A stretch of DNA of 64,000 nt, taken from NCBI RefSeq assembly GCF_013391695.1, contig NZ_JACBGH010000002.1:124001-188000 (forward strand), given 5' to 3'. Each line of letters begins with the position of its first letter. The first letter of the stretch is position 1. This DNA comes from Thiomicrorhabdus cannonii. Lineage in GTDB: Bacteria > Pseudomonadota > Gammaproteobacteria > Thiomicrospirales > Thiomicrospiraceae. The position numbers and the translations under genes were made by a program. The notes below the pieces were generated by a model. That model was given only the letters and a program-made list of their open reading frames with translations, did no database searches and had not been told where the DNA came from. Below are positions 31,647 to 39,424 of this stretch, one piece after another.

Positions 31647-32372
31647 ATGAAAAGAACGCTAGCCCTTTCCCTAACAGCGCTTGGCCTGTGGCAAACCCCG
31701 CTCTACGCCGGCGATTATCAAATTATCGAACATCCCGCGCCACCGGGGCAACTGCTTAAGGACAGCTTTGTCGTAACCTACAGCGCCAATGATTTCAGCG
31801 AAAAGCTGGACGAAGCCAAAGTCATTTTCATTCCCGCCGATTTCCGCACGCAGGCCGCTTTCTTTATGCGCTGCCGCCCCTACTACACCAATTTCAGCGT
31901 GCAATATCTGGAACAGGCCGACGCCCTGAAAGACCGTGACGGTGAACTCGCCAACGATGCCGAGAAATACGCCAAACACGGCTATATTTATAATACGGAG
32001 CATCAACTCACGGTCAGCACGCCAGACGACAGCGAGCGCATTGACGTACATGTCGGCGGACAAAACAAGCATCTGACCCAGCTTTTCAAAACCGACATTG
32101 CGCAAACAGCCGGCCTGCTGGGAATGAGTTTCCACTTTACCTTCAACTACAAAGAGATGCCCGATTTCCGCGTCGCCAGTAACGACAGCGATACCCGCGC
32201 GGTTTTCAAACTGCTCAATAACGCACTGCAAAAGCAGACACCGCTGCGTTTTGATCTCGACGGCCGCAACGCGCCCGACCGCACCTTTGAACTGAACGCC
32301 CAACGCATGCTGCAAATTGTTCCACCCGAGGTACTTGAATTTTGCCTGACGCGTCGCCAGTTAAACGACTGA
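31647..32372 (+). CDS. Exported protein of unknown function
   Basis: A 241-residue protein with a signal peptide (MKRTLALSLTALGLWQTPLYA, then GDY), so probably periplasmic. CAGGAG precedes the ATG and a TATAAT lies at 31603-31608. The mature part contains two cysteines (MRCRPYY and LEFCLTR) and shows no membrane helices or catalytic motif. I do not recognise the family. It lies between ratA (divergent) and smpB (same strand), where neighbours are housekeeping genes; whether it shares a promoter with smpB is unclear because a separate extended -10 precedes smpB. Confidence 0.75.
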   Translation: MKRTLALSLTALGLWQTPLYAGDYQIIEHPAPPGQLLKDSFVVTYSANDFSEKLDEAKVIFIPADFRTQAAFFMRCRPYYTNFSVQYLEQADALKDRDGELANDAEKYAKHGYIYNTEHQLTVSTPDDSERIDVHVGGQNKHLTQLFKTDIAQTAGLLGMSFHFTFNYKEMPDFRVASNDSDTRAVFKLLNNALQKQTPLRFDLDGRNAPDRTFELNAQRMLQIVPPEVLEFCLTRRQLND

Positions 32373-32417
32373 GCCGGCAAAGCCAAGCCGAGCAGCCTAG
32401 TCGCTGCCGGGATGCTC

Positions 32418-32426
32418 TGCTATAAT
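32418..32426 (+). promoter_or_regulatory. Extended -10 of smpB
   Basis: TGCTATAAT (TG extension plus consensus -10), 49 bp upstream of the smpB start. There is no good -35, as is usual for extended -10 promoters. Confidence 0.6.
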
Positions 32427-32474
32427 AGCCACTTTTCATTTGCCCACGGATTGTCGGCACTTATAGGCATTTAT

Positions 32475-32960
32475 ATGGCCAAACAGAAAGCAAAAACCAA
32501 AGAACCCTCTCGCCAGATTGCACAAAACAAAAAGGCACGCTTCGACTACTTTATCGAAGAGGTGCACGAAGCCGGCCTGTCTCTGGAAGGGTGGGAAATC
32601 AAAAGCATCCGCGCCGGCAAGGTCAATATCAAAGAGAGCTACATTCTGATCAAGAACAACGAGGCGTATCTGTTCGGCGCGCAAATCACGCCGTTGATTA
32701 CCGCCTCCAGCCACCGCGAACACGACCCGCTGCGTCTGCGCAAACTGCTGCTGCATCGCCGCGAGTTGGATCGTCTGGTCGGTCAGGTCGAGCGCGGCGG
32801 CTACACCATCGTGCCGCTGGATATGCACTGGAGCAAAAACGGCAAGGTCAAATGCGATATCGGTCTGGCCAAAGGTAAAAAACTGCACGACAAGCGCGCA
32901 ACCGAAAAAGAGCGCGAATGGAATCGTGACAAACAGCGCATTATGAAACTGGCACGTTAA
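32475..32960 (+). CDS. smpB: SsrA-binding protein SmpB
   Basis: A 161-residue RNA-binding protein essential for trans-translation; it brings tmRNA to stalled ribosomes. Conserved parts are [39 protein letters not shown] at the start and a basic C-terminal tail ([23 protein letters not shown]) that enters the mRNA channel. ATG 32475 starts [10 protein letters not shown]; the frame is open 21 codons upstream through the promoter. The ssrA gene begins 220 bp downstream, so protein and RNA partners are adjacent. Confidence 0.97.
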   Translation: MAKQKAKTKEPSRQIAQNKKARFDYFIEEVHEAGLSLEGWEIKSIRAGKVNIKESYILIKNNEAYLFGAQITPLITASSHREHDPLRLRKLLLHRRELDRLVGQVERGGYTIVPLDMHWSKNGKVKCDIGLAKGKKLHDKRATEKEREWNRDKQRIMKLAR

Positions 32961-32985
32961 ACTAAAAAAATTATTGCGGCTAAAC

Positions 32986-33016
32986 TTGAAAAAGATTTTG
33001 CCAAACCCTATATAAT
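32986..33016 (+). promoter_or_regulatory. Candidate ssrA promoter
   Basis: TTGAAA (32986-32991), 17 bp, TATATAAT (33009-33016). This would start a precursor about 160 nt upstream of mature tmRNA, which includes a repeat copy. Confidence 0.5.
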
Positions 33017-33126
33017 AACCAGCTGATTGAGAGGCCGTAACAACGCCGATCATCACACCGTTCTTTTACAATTAGGAAACCTAACCCAGGTTTCTTCCGG
33101 TTTTAAATTCCGCCAAAATTGCGTTC

Positions 33127-33148
33127 AAAAAACTCAACAGGCCGGGTA
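33127..33148 (+). repeat. Uptake-sequence-like repeat before ssrA
   Basis: Exact consensus copy with a six-A tract, 33 bp upstream of mature tmRNA and inside its presumed 5' leader. Confidence 0.85.
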
Positions 33149-33180
33149 TTTAAGCCATGTCAACATGACACTCCAAATTC

Positions 33181-33535
33181 GGGGATGTACTGGTTTCGAC
33201 GGGGAGACTGAAGTTTAAGATGCATGTCGTGCCTGAATGATGCACGTAAATCTTAGTTCATTTAGTTATAGTTGCAAACGACGATAACTACGCTCTAGCG
33301 GCTTAATCCCGCTGGTGCAGCACGGGACCGTTGCCTATGGCCCCTGTTGCTGTATCGACTTACATAGGATCGTATCAAGTACGTGTTTGGGTGCTTGGTA
33401 TTAAACTTTACAAGCTCGCTTATCGTGATCCCTGCTGGTCGGGCAACGGTAGGTTAAATTCAAAGACCAAATAAACATGTAGAGTTTTAAGTGGATGCTT
33501 TCCGGACGGCGGTTCGATTCCGCCCATCTCCACCA
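33181..33535 (+). ncRNA. ssrA: tmRNA (SsrA)
   Basis: A 355-nt transfer-messenger RNA. The 5' end GGGGATG pairs with CATCTCC at the 3' end to form the tRNA-like acceptor stem, ending in an encoded CCA (33533-33535). The 5' domain GGTTTCGACGGGGAGACT and the 3' T-arm GGTTCGATTCC are canonical. The resume codon GCA at 33274 starts the tag ANDDNYALAA, ending at TAA 33304-33306, the usual proteolysis tag with hydrophobic LAA end. The 3' end is the integration site of the adjacent element and is left intact by the insertion. Confidence 0.98.
33522..33535 (+). repeat. attL core: 14-bp direct repeat in ssrA
   Basis: GCCCATCTCCACCA, the last 14 bases of tmRNA, repeated exactly at 43210-43223. It marks the left boundary of the integrated element. 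Confidence 0.85.
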
Positions 33536-33545
33536 GATTCTAATT

Positions 33546-33571
33546 AAACCGCCTTGCATGGCGGTTTTTTT
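33546..33571 (+). terminator. Terminator downstream of ssrA, supplied by the element
   Basis: Stem AAACCGCC / GGCGGTTT with a 6-base loop and T tract, only 11 bp after the tmRNA CCA. It lies inside the inserted element, so the element replaces the native tmRNA terminator. Confidence 0.88.
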
Positions 33572-33658
33572 ATGCCCAAAAACAGCGTATTTACGGGCTT
33601 TGCGGCCTTTTCCCTTTCTCACCCCATTGCATCCCCTTGCATATAATTGCACAATAAA

Positions 33659-33733
33659 CGGGGGTGAAAATGGGGGTAAATCTCAATCACCCCCGCTTAC
33701 CCCCAAAATTTTACCCCCGTTTATTTACCCCCA
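33659..33733. repeat. Left cluster of GGGGGTAAA arm-type repeats
   Basis: Six copies of GGGGGT(A/G)AA or its complement within 75 bp (two direct, then four inverted), just before the integrase start. The same motif occurs at the other end of the element (43139-43176). Likely integrase/excisionase arm sites. Confidence 0.7.
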
Positions 33734-33749
33734 TCAAAGAGGTTCACCC

Positions 33750-34988
33750 ATGCCTTTAACAGATACCCAGATCAAAAAAACCAAAGCTAACGGCAAAGTA
33801 CAAAAGCTGAATGACGGGGGCGGGTTGCGGCTGGAAATCTCCAAAGCTGGAAGCAAGGCATTCAAGTACAGAATCAGAATGCAGGGCAAGGATACTGATA
33901 TTACGCTGGGGCTTTATCCTGCAATGAGCCTTGCAGAGGCAAGGGCAAAACGTGATGAAGTCAAAGCAATGGTGAAACAAGGCATTGACCCCATACAGCA
34001 ACGCAACCAACTCCAGAAAGAACAGAAAGCCATTGAACAGGCGCAAGCACAGCGCCTTACGTTTCAAGAACTGTTTGCGCAGTGGTTCAAGCAGAATGCA
34101 GGGGGCTGGAGTTATGACTATCAGATTGACACGCATAACCGAATAACACAGCACCTGTTACCCACACTAGGTGAACAGTTTATTGATGAAGTCACCCCGC
34201 AACAGGTAATTCATGCCCTCAAAACAATGGAGGCCAAAGGGCTAGGGGATTCATTACATAAGGTGAAACAGTATGCATCAAGAATTTTCCGCTTCGGCGT
34301 CGGGCTGGGTTTATGCCCATCCGATCCAGTGCGAGACATCCCGTCGGGGGACATTTTCAAGAAGCAAACAAAAAAGAATTTCCACCACCTGACCAAAACC
34401 AGTGACCTACACCAGCTACTAAATGCTATTGATTTGTATGTTGGGGATATAAGCACCTCCACCGCCTTGAAATTGGCGCCCCATGTGTTTTTACGACCTA
34501 GCGAACTTGCTGGGCTTAGATGGGATGAAGTGGATTTGAATAAAGACATAATCATCATTCCTGCCGAGCGCATGAAAATGAAACGCCCCCACATGGTGCC
34601 CCTATCCAGACAGGCTAAGGCCATTATAGAAACCATGCTGCCATTTAAGCACGGCACAGAGTATGTTTTCCCAAGCCCTAGAAGCCCAAAGCGCCCAATG
34701 TGCAAAGAATCATTAAATGCCGCATTGCACCGCCTAGGCTTCAAGGGCAAGCAGACCGCACACGGCTTTAGACACACCGCAAGCACCCTGCTGCATGAAA
34801 TGGGCTACACCAGCGATTACATCGAAAAACAGCTAGCACATGAACAGGACAACGAGATTAAAGGCGCATACAACAAGGCCGAATACCTAACCCAGCGCGT
34901 CGAGATTATGCAAGCATGGAGTGACCATCTGGATGCTCTCAAAGCAGGCGCGGACGTTATCCCAATTCACAAAAACGCAGGAAAATAA
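33750..34988 (+). CDS. int: Tyrosine-recombinase integrase
   Basis: A 412-residue phage-type integrase. The N-terminal DUF4102-like arm-binding domain (MPLTDTQIKKTKANGKVQKLNDGGGLRLEI, then LGLYPAMSLAEARAKRDE) is followed by a core-binding domain and the catalytic domain with Arg in FLRPSELAGLRW, H-x-x-R in AHGFRHTAS, His in KQLAHEQ and the nucleophile tyrosine in GAYNKAEYL. ATG 33750 has AGAGG at seven bases; the frame is open upstream into ssrA but that part is not coding. It would integrate at and excise from the tmRNA 3' end using the direct repeats. Confidence 0.95.
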   Translation: MPLTDTQIKKTKANGKVQKLNDGGGLRLEISKAGSKAFKYRIRMQGKDTDITLGLYPAMSLAEARAKRDEVKAMVKQGIDPIQQRNQLQKEQKAIEQAQAQRLTFQELFAQWFKQNAGGWSYDYQIDTHNRITQHLLPTLGEQFIDEVTPQQVIHALKTMEAKGLGDSLHKVKQYASRIFRFGVGLGLCPSDPVRDIPSGDIFKKQTKKNFHHLTKTSDLHQLLNAIDLYVGDISTSTALKLAPHVFLRPSELAGLRWDEVDLNKDIIIIPAERMKMKRPHMVPLSRQAKAIIETMLPFKHGTEYVFPSPRSPKRPMCKESLNAALHRLGFKGKQTAHGFRHTASTLLHEMGYTSDYIEKQLAHEQDNEIKGAYNKAEYLTQRVEIMQAWSDHLDALKAGADVIPIHKNAGK

Positions 34989-35063
34989 AAAATATGGATG
35001 GGGTATAGGTTGAGTTTCTCTAAAAAATAACAGTTTTTGTCGTTTACTTGATACAATTACGAA

Positions 35064-35363
35064 ATGAAGTATAAGATATTAACCACCGCAAAATTTAATA
35101 AATGGTTTAAGTCGATTAAGGACAAGCAGACCAAATACCGATTAGAAGCCCGAATTAACCAAGTGGCAAACGGACATTTTGGAGACAGCAAGCCGATTGA
35201 TGCAGACATTCACGAATTACGCTTTTTCTTTGCTGGTGGGATTCGTATTTACTATACGGTTAGAGGCACTGAGGTAGTTTTGTTGCTCAATGGGGGCGAT
35301 AAATCGACACAGACCAAGGACATAGAACAGGCTAAGAACCTGTTTAAGCAACTGGGGGAATAA
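35064..35363 (+). CDS. HigB/RelE-like toxin (addiction module killer family)
   Basis: A 99-residue basic protein of the phage-derived Gp49-like / RelE-superfamily toxins. Recognisable parts are TAKFNKWFKSIKDKQTKYRLEARINQ near the start and ELRFFFAGGIRIYYTVRGTEVVLLLNGGDKSTQTKDIEQA, the RelE-type beta-sheet core typical of the COG3657 killer family. Such toxins are mRNA interferases that stop translation. The toxin gene precedes the antitoxin by 2 bp, the order of HigBA-type pairs. Probably stabilises the element after integration. Confidence 0.9.
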   Translation: MKYKILTTAKFNKWFKSIKDKQTKYRLEARINQVANGHFGDSKPIDADIHELRFFFAGGIRIYYTVRGTEVVLLLNGGDKSTQTKDIEQAKNLFKQLGE

Positions 35364-35365
35364 TC

Positions 35366-35650
35366 ATGGCACTGGAATTACAAGAATTTGAATTTGCTCA
35401 AGGTGTGGATACAAAAGAGGATATGGCCTTGTATCTCAGCACCTACTTAGAAGAAGGTGGTATTAACGGCTTGCTGGATGGGTTGCGACACTTGGCTAAA
35501 GAGAAAGGCATAACCGAAACAGCAGAACTCAGCGGCCTAAACCGACAACACCTTTACCGCGTATTGAACGGAGAGACAAAACCAAAGTTTGAAACGCTGG
35601 ACAAGCTACTACACGCCCTAGGATTCAAGATTGCGGTTGCTGTGGCCTGA
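35366..35650 (+). CDS. HigA-like antitoxin
   Basis: A 94-residue antitoxin of the HTH type paired with the preceding toxin. An acidic N-terminal half (EFAQGVDTKEDMALYLSTYLEEG), likely to wrap the toxin, is followed by an HTH (KGITETAELSGLNRQHLYRVLNGETKPKFETLDKLLHALG) near residues 50-88. The combination is typical of COG3636 'putative addiction module antidote' proteins. It should autorepress the pair through an operator before 35064. Confidence 0.9.
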   Translation: MALELQEFEFAQGVDTKEDMALYLSTYLEEGGINGLLDGLRHLAKEKGITETAELSGLNRQHLYRVLNGETKPKFETLDKLLHALGFKIAVAVA

Positions 35651-35687
35651 TAACTCAGCCCTTTCAAAGGAAAAGAAGTGGCGCGTA

Positions 35688-35831
35688 ATGAGTGACTTTT
35701 TTAATGAATTAAAAGCATCCGTGCAAGAAGCGGTCGAGATCAAGCAAGGCATAAACGCAAAGTACTCCGGCACAGCTTTGCCTGTGCGGGTGCGTAGAGG
35801 CGCGGATTTTCTCTACATACGAGAATATTAA
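35688..35831 (+). CDS. Small acidic-helix protein, possible truncated antitoxin
   Basis: A 47-residue reading frame, starting 38 bp after the antitoxin. Its N-terminus (MSDFFNELKASVQEAVEIKQG) resembles the start of HTH regulators/antitoxins of type II modules, but the sequence ends before any helix-turn-helix. AAGAAG lies upstream. It may be the remnant of a second antitoxin or simply a decaying coding region. No function is claimed. Confidence 0.45.
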   Translation: MSDFFNELKASVQEAVEIKQGINAKYSGTALPVRVRRGADFLYIREY

Positions 35832-35956
35832 AAAGCGGAGTGCCTACCTAACAGCAGCATTGGCGCGGCCTAGCCCGACGGGGCAAAAAGGGATTATCCA
35901 CCCCCTGACCGTGCCACCTTATTTAAACCGGATAACGAAGCTGGGAGGCTTTGATT

Positions 35957-36610
35957 ATGAATTATTTAGACCTTTACCAACTGCACCCCACGCTACAAAT
36001 TTGGGAAGCAGCCGCCCTACTAATAGATATTAATCCGTACCTAGTGCATGAGCCTACCGGGTACAGTGATGACAATGATTATGCATTGATGGTATGGAAC
36101 GACGGAATAGGCACAGAAAGAGATGAAAACCCCAAATACCAGCTAATCATCAAGACACTAATCAAGGCGGCAAACTACGGTAAGTTTGACGACATCCCCG
36201 GCATTGAAACCCCGCATTACGCACATAGCGAAATCAGCGCGCAAAACCTAAAGGACTGGGCGTTATCTACCGGCCAATTTAAATGCGAATATCTAGGTAA
36301 CACCAGCAGCGCAAACGATACAGGCCACGAAGAACCAGCAGAGCGCGTAGCACAATCCAGCAGCCCGGCCTATCTTGATGAAGACAGCCCAAACTATGCC
36401 CCAGATTTAGCGTTAGCGATTCAAGCATGGGAGGCCGTGAATAATGGCTATGGTCGTGCTGGCGATACGTTTAAAAACAGGGTTATTTATTGGCTGGAAG
36501 AAAATCACGGCATTGGCCGCAAGAATAAGCAATACGGAACAGAAACAAATAACCTTGATTCCAGAGCAAGCCAAATTGCAACCGTGGCAAATCCCAACAG
36601 ACGGAAGTAA
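35957..36610 (+). CDS. Hypothetical protein of the integrated element
   Basis: A 217-residue soluble protein. The first 35 residues (MNYLDLYQLHPTLQIWEAAALLIDINPYLV) look like the 'W-x-x-x-E-A-A-x-L-L-x-x-I-x-P' start found in many island and prophage hypotheticals; the rest is acidic with a low-complexity middle. GGGAGG lies eight bases before ATG 35957; an in-frame TTG at 35951 is less likely. It is followed by a terminator, so it is transcribed separately from the replication operon. Function unknown. Confidence 0.7.
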   Translation: MNYLDLYQLHPTLQIWEAAALLIDINPYLVHEPTGYSDDNDYALMVWNDGIGTERDENPKYQLIIKTLIKAANYGKFDDIPGIETPHYAHSEISAQNLKDWALSTGQFKCEYLGNTSSANDTGHEEPAERVAQSSSPAYLDEDSPNYAPDLALAIQAWEAVNNGYGRAGDTFKNRVIYWLEENHGIGRKNKQYGTETNNLDSRASQIATVANPNRRK

Positions 36611-36631
36611 ACCTTAAGTAAGCCACTTGCA

Positions 36632-36660
36632 AGCCGCTATTTAAGCGGCTTTGTTGTTTT
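36632..36660 (+). terminator. Terminator after the element hypothetical
   Basis: Stem AGCCGCT / AGCGGCT with ATTTA loop, followed by TTGTTGTTTT, 22 bp after the stop at 36610. Confidence 0.8.
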
Positions 36661-36812
36661 GGTGCACCTAGAAACGTGCCATATAAACCTTTAAACAGGT
36701 GGACAGATACTTTAATTTGTCGGACTAAAAACGACCACCCACCCCCGCTTTAATTGCCTCCAAGCGCACCCAGTTGCGCAATGCTAAAACCCATTGCATG
36801 GAGGTAATCACA

Positions 36813-37004
36813 ATGCAAAAAATCAGAATGGCAGCCCTTGCCAAACAATTCCAAGTTAACCCGGCCACTATCTACCGCTGGATAAAAACGCAGGGATTCC
36901 CTAAGCCTATCAAATTAAGCCCGAATTGCAGCGCGTGGAATGTTGCAGAGGTGGAAGCCTGGGAGAAAACCCGCGAACGTGGTGTAACAGAGGGGGCGGC
37001 CTGA
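36813..37004 (+). CDS. AlpA-family transcriptional regulator/excisionase
   Basis: A 63-residue MerR-like winged helix protein of the AlpA type. The domain covers almost the whole protein: RMAALAKQFQVNPATIYRWIKTQGFPKPIKLSPNCSAWNVAEVEAWEKTR, with the classical 'x-F-P-x-P-x-x-L/I' and 'W-x-x-x-E-V-x-x-W' pattern. GGAGG lies eight bases before the ATG. In P4-type elements AlpA controls excision or early genes. It is the first gene of a run of overlapping genes to 40935. The upstream 36661-36812 presumably holds the operon promoter; I could not place it. Confidence 0.88.
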   Translation: MQKIRMAALAKQFQVNPATIYRWIKTQGFPKPIKLSPNCSAWNVAEVEAWEKTRERGVTEGAA

Positions 37005-37411
37005 TGAAAAACCGCACCACTCAAACGAATAGCGCGGCAACGGGATTACAGGAACAGCCCCATTCTACACCGCCAACCATCAACAACAAACCTAAACGCA
37101 CATGGCGCGATGTATTAGAACCACAAGGTAACCATAAGGGTTTAACCGTGACCAGTGAGCGCCAATACCGCTTAATGCTGGCAATCCTTGAAGCCCCCAA
37201 GCCTATCAACGCCCTGATTCAGATTGTGGGCGCAAACAATGTGCCCGACATTGTGAAGAAGCTACGCGCCAGAGGCTGGCAGATCCACACCCTAACCGCC
37301 CCCGTTTATGACCGTGACGGCAACAAAGTATCCGGGGGCAGCTATGTGCTGGACAAATCCCAGTTAGAGGACGCTAAGGCCGCGCTAAGGGTTTACAGAG
37401 GAGCTAAGTGA
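37004..37411 (+). CDS. Hypothetical protein, winged-helix-like
   Basis: A 135-residue protein whose start overlaps the alpA stop by one base (TGATG), so it is translationally coupled. The C-terminal half (SERQYRLMLAILEAPKPINALIQIVGANNVPDIVKKLRARGWQIHTLTAPVYDRDGNKV) looks like a winged-helix domain of the 'Q-x-x-R-L-L-x-x-L' type found in phage and island proteins, and could bind DNA. The N-terminus is low-complexity and rich in N, T and P. Function unknown. Confidence 0.7.
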   Translation: MKNRTTQTNSAATGLQEQPHSTPPTINNKPKRTWRDVLEPQGNHKGLTVTSERQYRLMLAILEAPKPINALIQIVGANNVPDIVKKLRARGWQIHTLTAPVYDRDGNKVSGGSYVLDKSQLEDAKAALRVYRGAK

Positions 37412-37641
37412 TGACATACGCAACCATTTGCAACGCTATGCACTTGCAAGCACCAAACAAACCCGCTAACATTGTCTGCACTACTAAAACACCAGCGGCA
37501 CGTTGCGCAGCCGTAAACAGCGCTTTTTTTATGCCCAAAATCTGTGCATTCCTATGCGCTATGGGCATGGAAGACCGTAACCGTATTTACCAAAATGCGG
37601 GCGGGTTGATAGCCCCTAATACAAGACCGTTTAACGGGAAT

Positions 37642-37735
37642 ATGGGCAGCCGACTGGTGTCGGTAGTTGAGACCCGCCCACCTGAAACTAAAACAGGTGG
37701 GCAAACACTAACTAAAACACCAGGAGGGCACACCA
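37642..37735 (+). ncRNA. Candidate C4-like antisense RNA / ribosome-site switch
   Basis: Two consecutive hairpins: CCGAC-TGGT-GTCGG (37650-37663) and GCCCACCTG-9 nt-CAGGTGGGC (37676-37702). The same left arm GCCCACCTG is complementary, except for one base, to CAGGAGGGC at 37721-37729, which contains the ribosome site of the gene starting at 37735. So one strand can pair either with its own hairpin partner or with the ribosome site. This layout, upstream of a small regulatory protein in a P4/P1-like context, recalls C4 antisense RNA. The assignment is inference. Confidence 0.4.
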
Positions 37736-38013
37736 TGCCTAACACTTCTTTTGGCCTGCATACCGTGGGCGATTATTCCCTTACCGTTTCCTTACCGTCA
37801 AACAGCTTTATCCGCGAATTTATGGCGTCATTTAATGGCTGTCATTGGATTGTTTCTGTTATTACCACCAAAGACCAGATAAGCACCATTAAACAGCGTG
37901 ACGGCGGTTTATTGGCGTTTGATACGTTGGACAGCGTGGCGCGCTTTCTAGCTGACCAGGGCGCGCCCGATATGAGCGTTTCTTTGCTGGGCTTAATCGG
38001 GGGGCGTGCGTAA
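37735..38013 (+). CDS. Small element-encoded protein under possible RNA control
   Basis: A 92-residue protein (MPNTSFGLHTVGDYSLTVSLPSNSF...). ATG 37735 is chosen because CAGGAGGG lies just upstream. The frame is open back to ATG 37411, which overlaps the preceding stop and would add 108 residues rich in short motifs with no clear fold (for example RPPETKTGG encoded by a hairpin), a region that looks like RNA rather than protein. In P4/P1-like elements similar long frames are annotated as Ash/Icd-like proteins. The mature protein is unrecognised; it ends one base before the next gene's start. Confidence 0.6.
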   Translation: MPNTSFGLHTVGDYSLTVSLPSNSFIREFMASFNGCHWIVSVITTKDQISTIKQRDGGLLAFDTLDSVARFLADQGAPDMSVSLLGLIGGRA

Positions 38014-38345
38014 TGGAAAAACTGATTAAAATCATGCGCTCTAACAACCTAGAGGCCATTGCCAACCGTGTTCGCATGGGCAAGGCCGCTGGGAATGATT
38101 TGGCAACGCTTAGAGAGTTTGCTTGGCAAGCAGAAACGCACATTGAATGCCGCCTGGTTCAACTTGAAAGCCTTGCAAAAGCCCTTCAAGTGGCTTGTCT
38201 AGATGCGGATAATACAGGCATTTTTGACCCTAAAATAGACGGCTTTAACTTTGGGTTCTGGTTACAAGAAGAAGCCCAGACCCTGCAAGCCCTAACCGCT
38301 ATGCAATCAGATTTGGAGTATCTGAGCCGCGGGGGTGAAGCATGA
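38013..38345 (+). CDS. Hypothetical helical protein
   Basis: A 110-residue, mostly alpha-helical protein (DLATLREFAWQAETHIECRLVQLESLAKAL, then WLQEEAQTLQALTAMQSDLEYL). Its ATG overlaps the preceding stop (TAATG), and its own stop overlaps the primase-like start by four bases (ATGA), so it is part of the tightly packed replication operon. No family recognised. Helix content and position suggest an accessory to the downstream primase-like protein, which is inference only. Confidence 0.7.
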   Translation: MEKLIKIMRSNNLEAIANRVRMGKAAGNDLATLREFAWQAETHIECRLVQLESLAKALQVACLDADNTGIFDPKIDGFNFGFWLQEEAQTLQALTAMQSDLEYLSRGGEA

Positions 38346-39424
38346 CCGCACTAGCCTTAAACCCTACCCCTCAACTACCCCTCAATCAACGCCCACCGAT
38401 TGACCTTAGCACGCTTACCCAGATGCTGACCTACATCCCCGCCGATACCGACCGGGGGGAATGGGTAGCGGTACTTATGGCAATTAAATCCGAGTTTGGA
38501 GACGGCGCCAGAGAGACCGCCCGCGAATGGAGCGCCACCGCCGCCACTTACCGGCCTGCTGACTTTAACGACACCTGGAGAAGTATCAAGGCCGGGGGCG
38601 GTGTCACCATTGGCACACTAGTAAGCAAGGCCAAAGCGAACGGCTTTAGATTCCAGCCGATCAGTCAACACGAACGCCAACGGCTGACAATGGCACAGCA
38701 ACAGCGCAAAACCCAACAGGCCGCCGCCCTTGCCATTGAAGCCCAACGGCTGGCCGCCAACTACCAGCGCGCCAGTGAACAGGCCTACCGCATACTGGGA
38801 AGCGCCCAACCCGCCCCCGCTAACCATCCCTATCTGATCCGCAAGCAAATAGACGCTCACGGCGTTCTATATGGCACGGTGTGGAGTTACGAGGATGCCT
38901 TAATTATTCCCATGGCCGGAACTCAACCGCCCTTTGCCGGTGTAGTGCAATCCCTGCAATTCATTCAGCCGGACGGCACTAAACGCTATTTGAAAGGCGC
39001 AAAGAAAGACGGCGGTTACTACCCCATCCAGTGGGTTGAAGATGCGCCTATTGTGATTTGTGAAGGCTTTGCCACCGGCGCAACACTGGCACAGCACTAC
39101 ACCCCATTCAGCAGCGTGGTATGTGCGTTTGATGCGGGCAACCTGCTGGCCGTGGCACGGTTTTTCCGCAAACAATACCCAGCCGCACAAATCATCATTG
39201 CCGGGGACAACGACCACCACACCGAGCGCACCACCGGCCGCAATCCGGGCAAAGACAAGGCCACCGCCGCCGCGCGTGCCGTTGGGGCAGAAATCAGCCT
39301 ACCCTACTTTGCTGAAACCGAAGCGGGCACCGACTGGAACGACCGCTATTTAATCGACCAGAACAAGCTGGAAAACATGGAACATAACGCACTTTATACC
39401 GAACGCCTAGGGGGTGAAGCATGA
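38342..39424 (+). CDS. Primase-like protein (PriCT-2 and Toprim domains)
   Basis: A 360-residue replication protein. Residues ~20-100 resemble a PriCT-2 domain (LSTLTQMLTYIPADTDRGEWVAVLMAIKSEFGDGARETAREWS, then DFNDTWRSIKAGGGVTIGTLVSKAKANG). A Toprim-like catalytic region follows at ~230-310: VICEGFATGATLAQ supplies the conserved glutamate, and IIAGDNDHH the D-x-D. Such proteins prime replication of mobile elements. Overlaps its neighbours at both ends (ATGA). A likely partner of the DUF3987 protein, and the repeat region after it may be the origin. Confidence 0.87.
   Translation: MTALALNPTPQLPLNQRPPIDLSTLTQMLTYIPADTDRGEWVAVLMAIKSEFGDGARETAREWSATAATYRPADFNDTWRSIKAGGGVTIGTLVSKAKANGFRFQPISQHERQRLTMAQQQRKTQQAAALAIEAQRLAANYQRASEQAYRILGSAQPAPANHPYLIRKQIDAHGVLYGTVWSYEDALIIPMAGTQPPFAGVVQSLQFIQPDGTKRYLKGAKKDGGYYPIQWVEDAPIVICEGFATGATLAQHYTPFSSVVCAFDAGNLLAVARFFRKQYPAAQIIIAGDNDHHTERTTGRNPGKDKATAAARAVGAEISLPYFAETEAGTDWNDRYLIDQNKLENMEHNALYTERLGGEA

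Noticed and set aside
37411-37734. N-terminal 108-codon extension of the 37735 gene
   Set aside because: The region is better explained as structured RNA with two hairpins; a strong ribosome site precedes ATG 37735. Translation from 37411 cannot be fully excluded.
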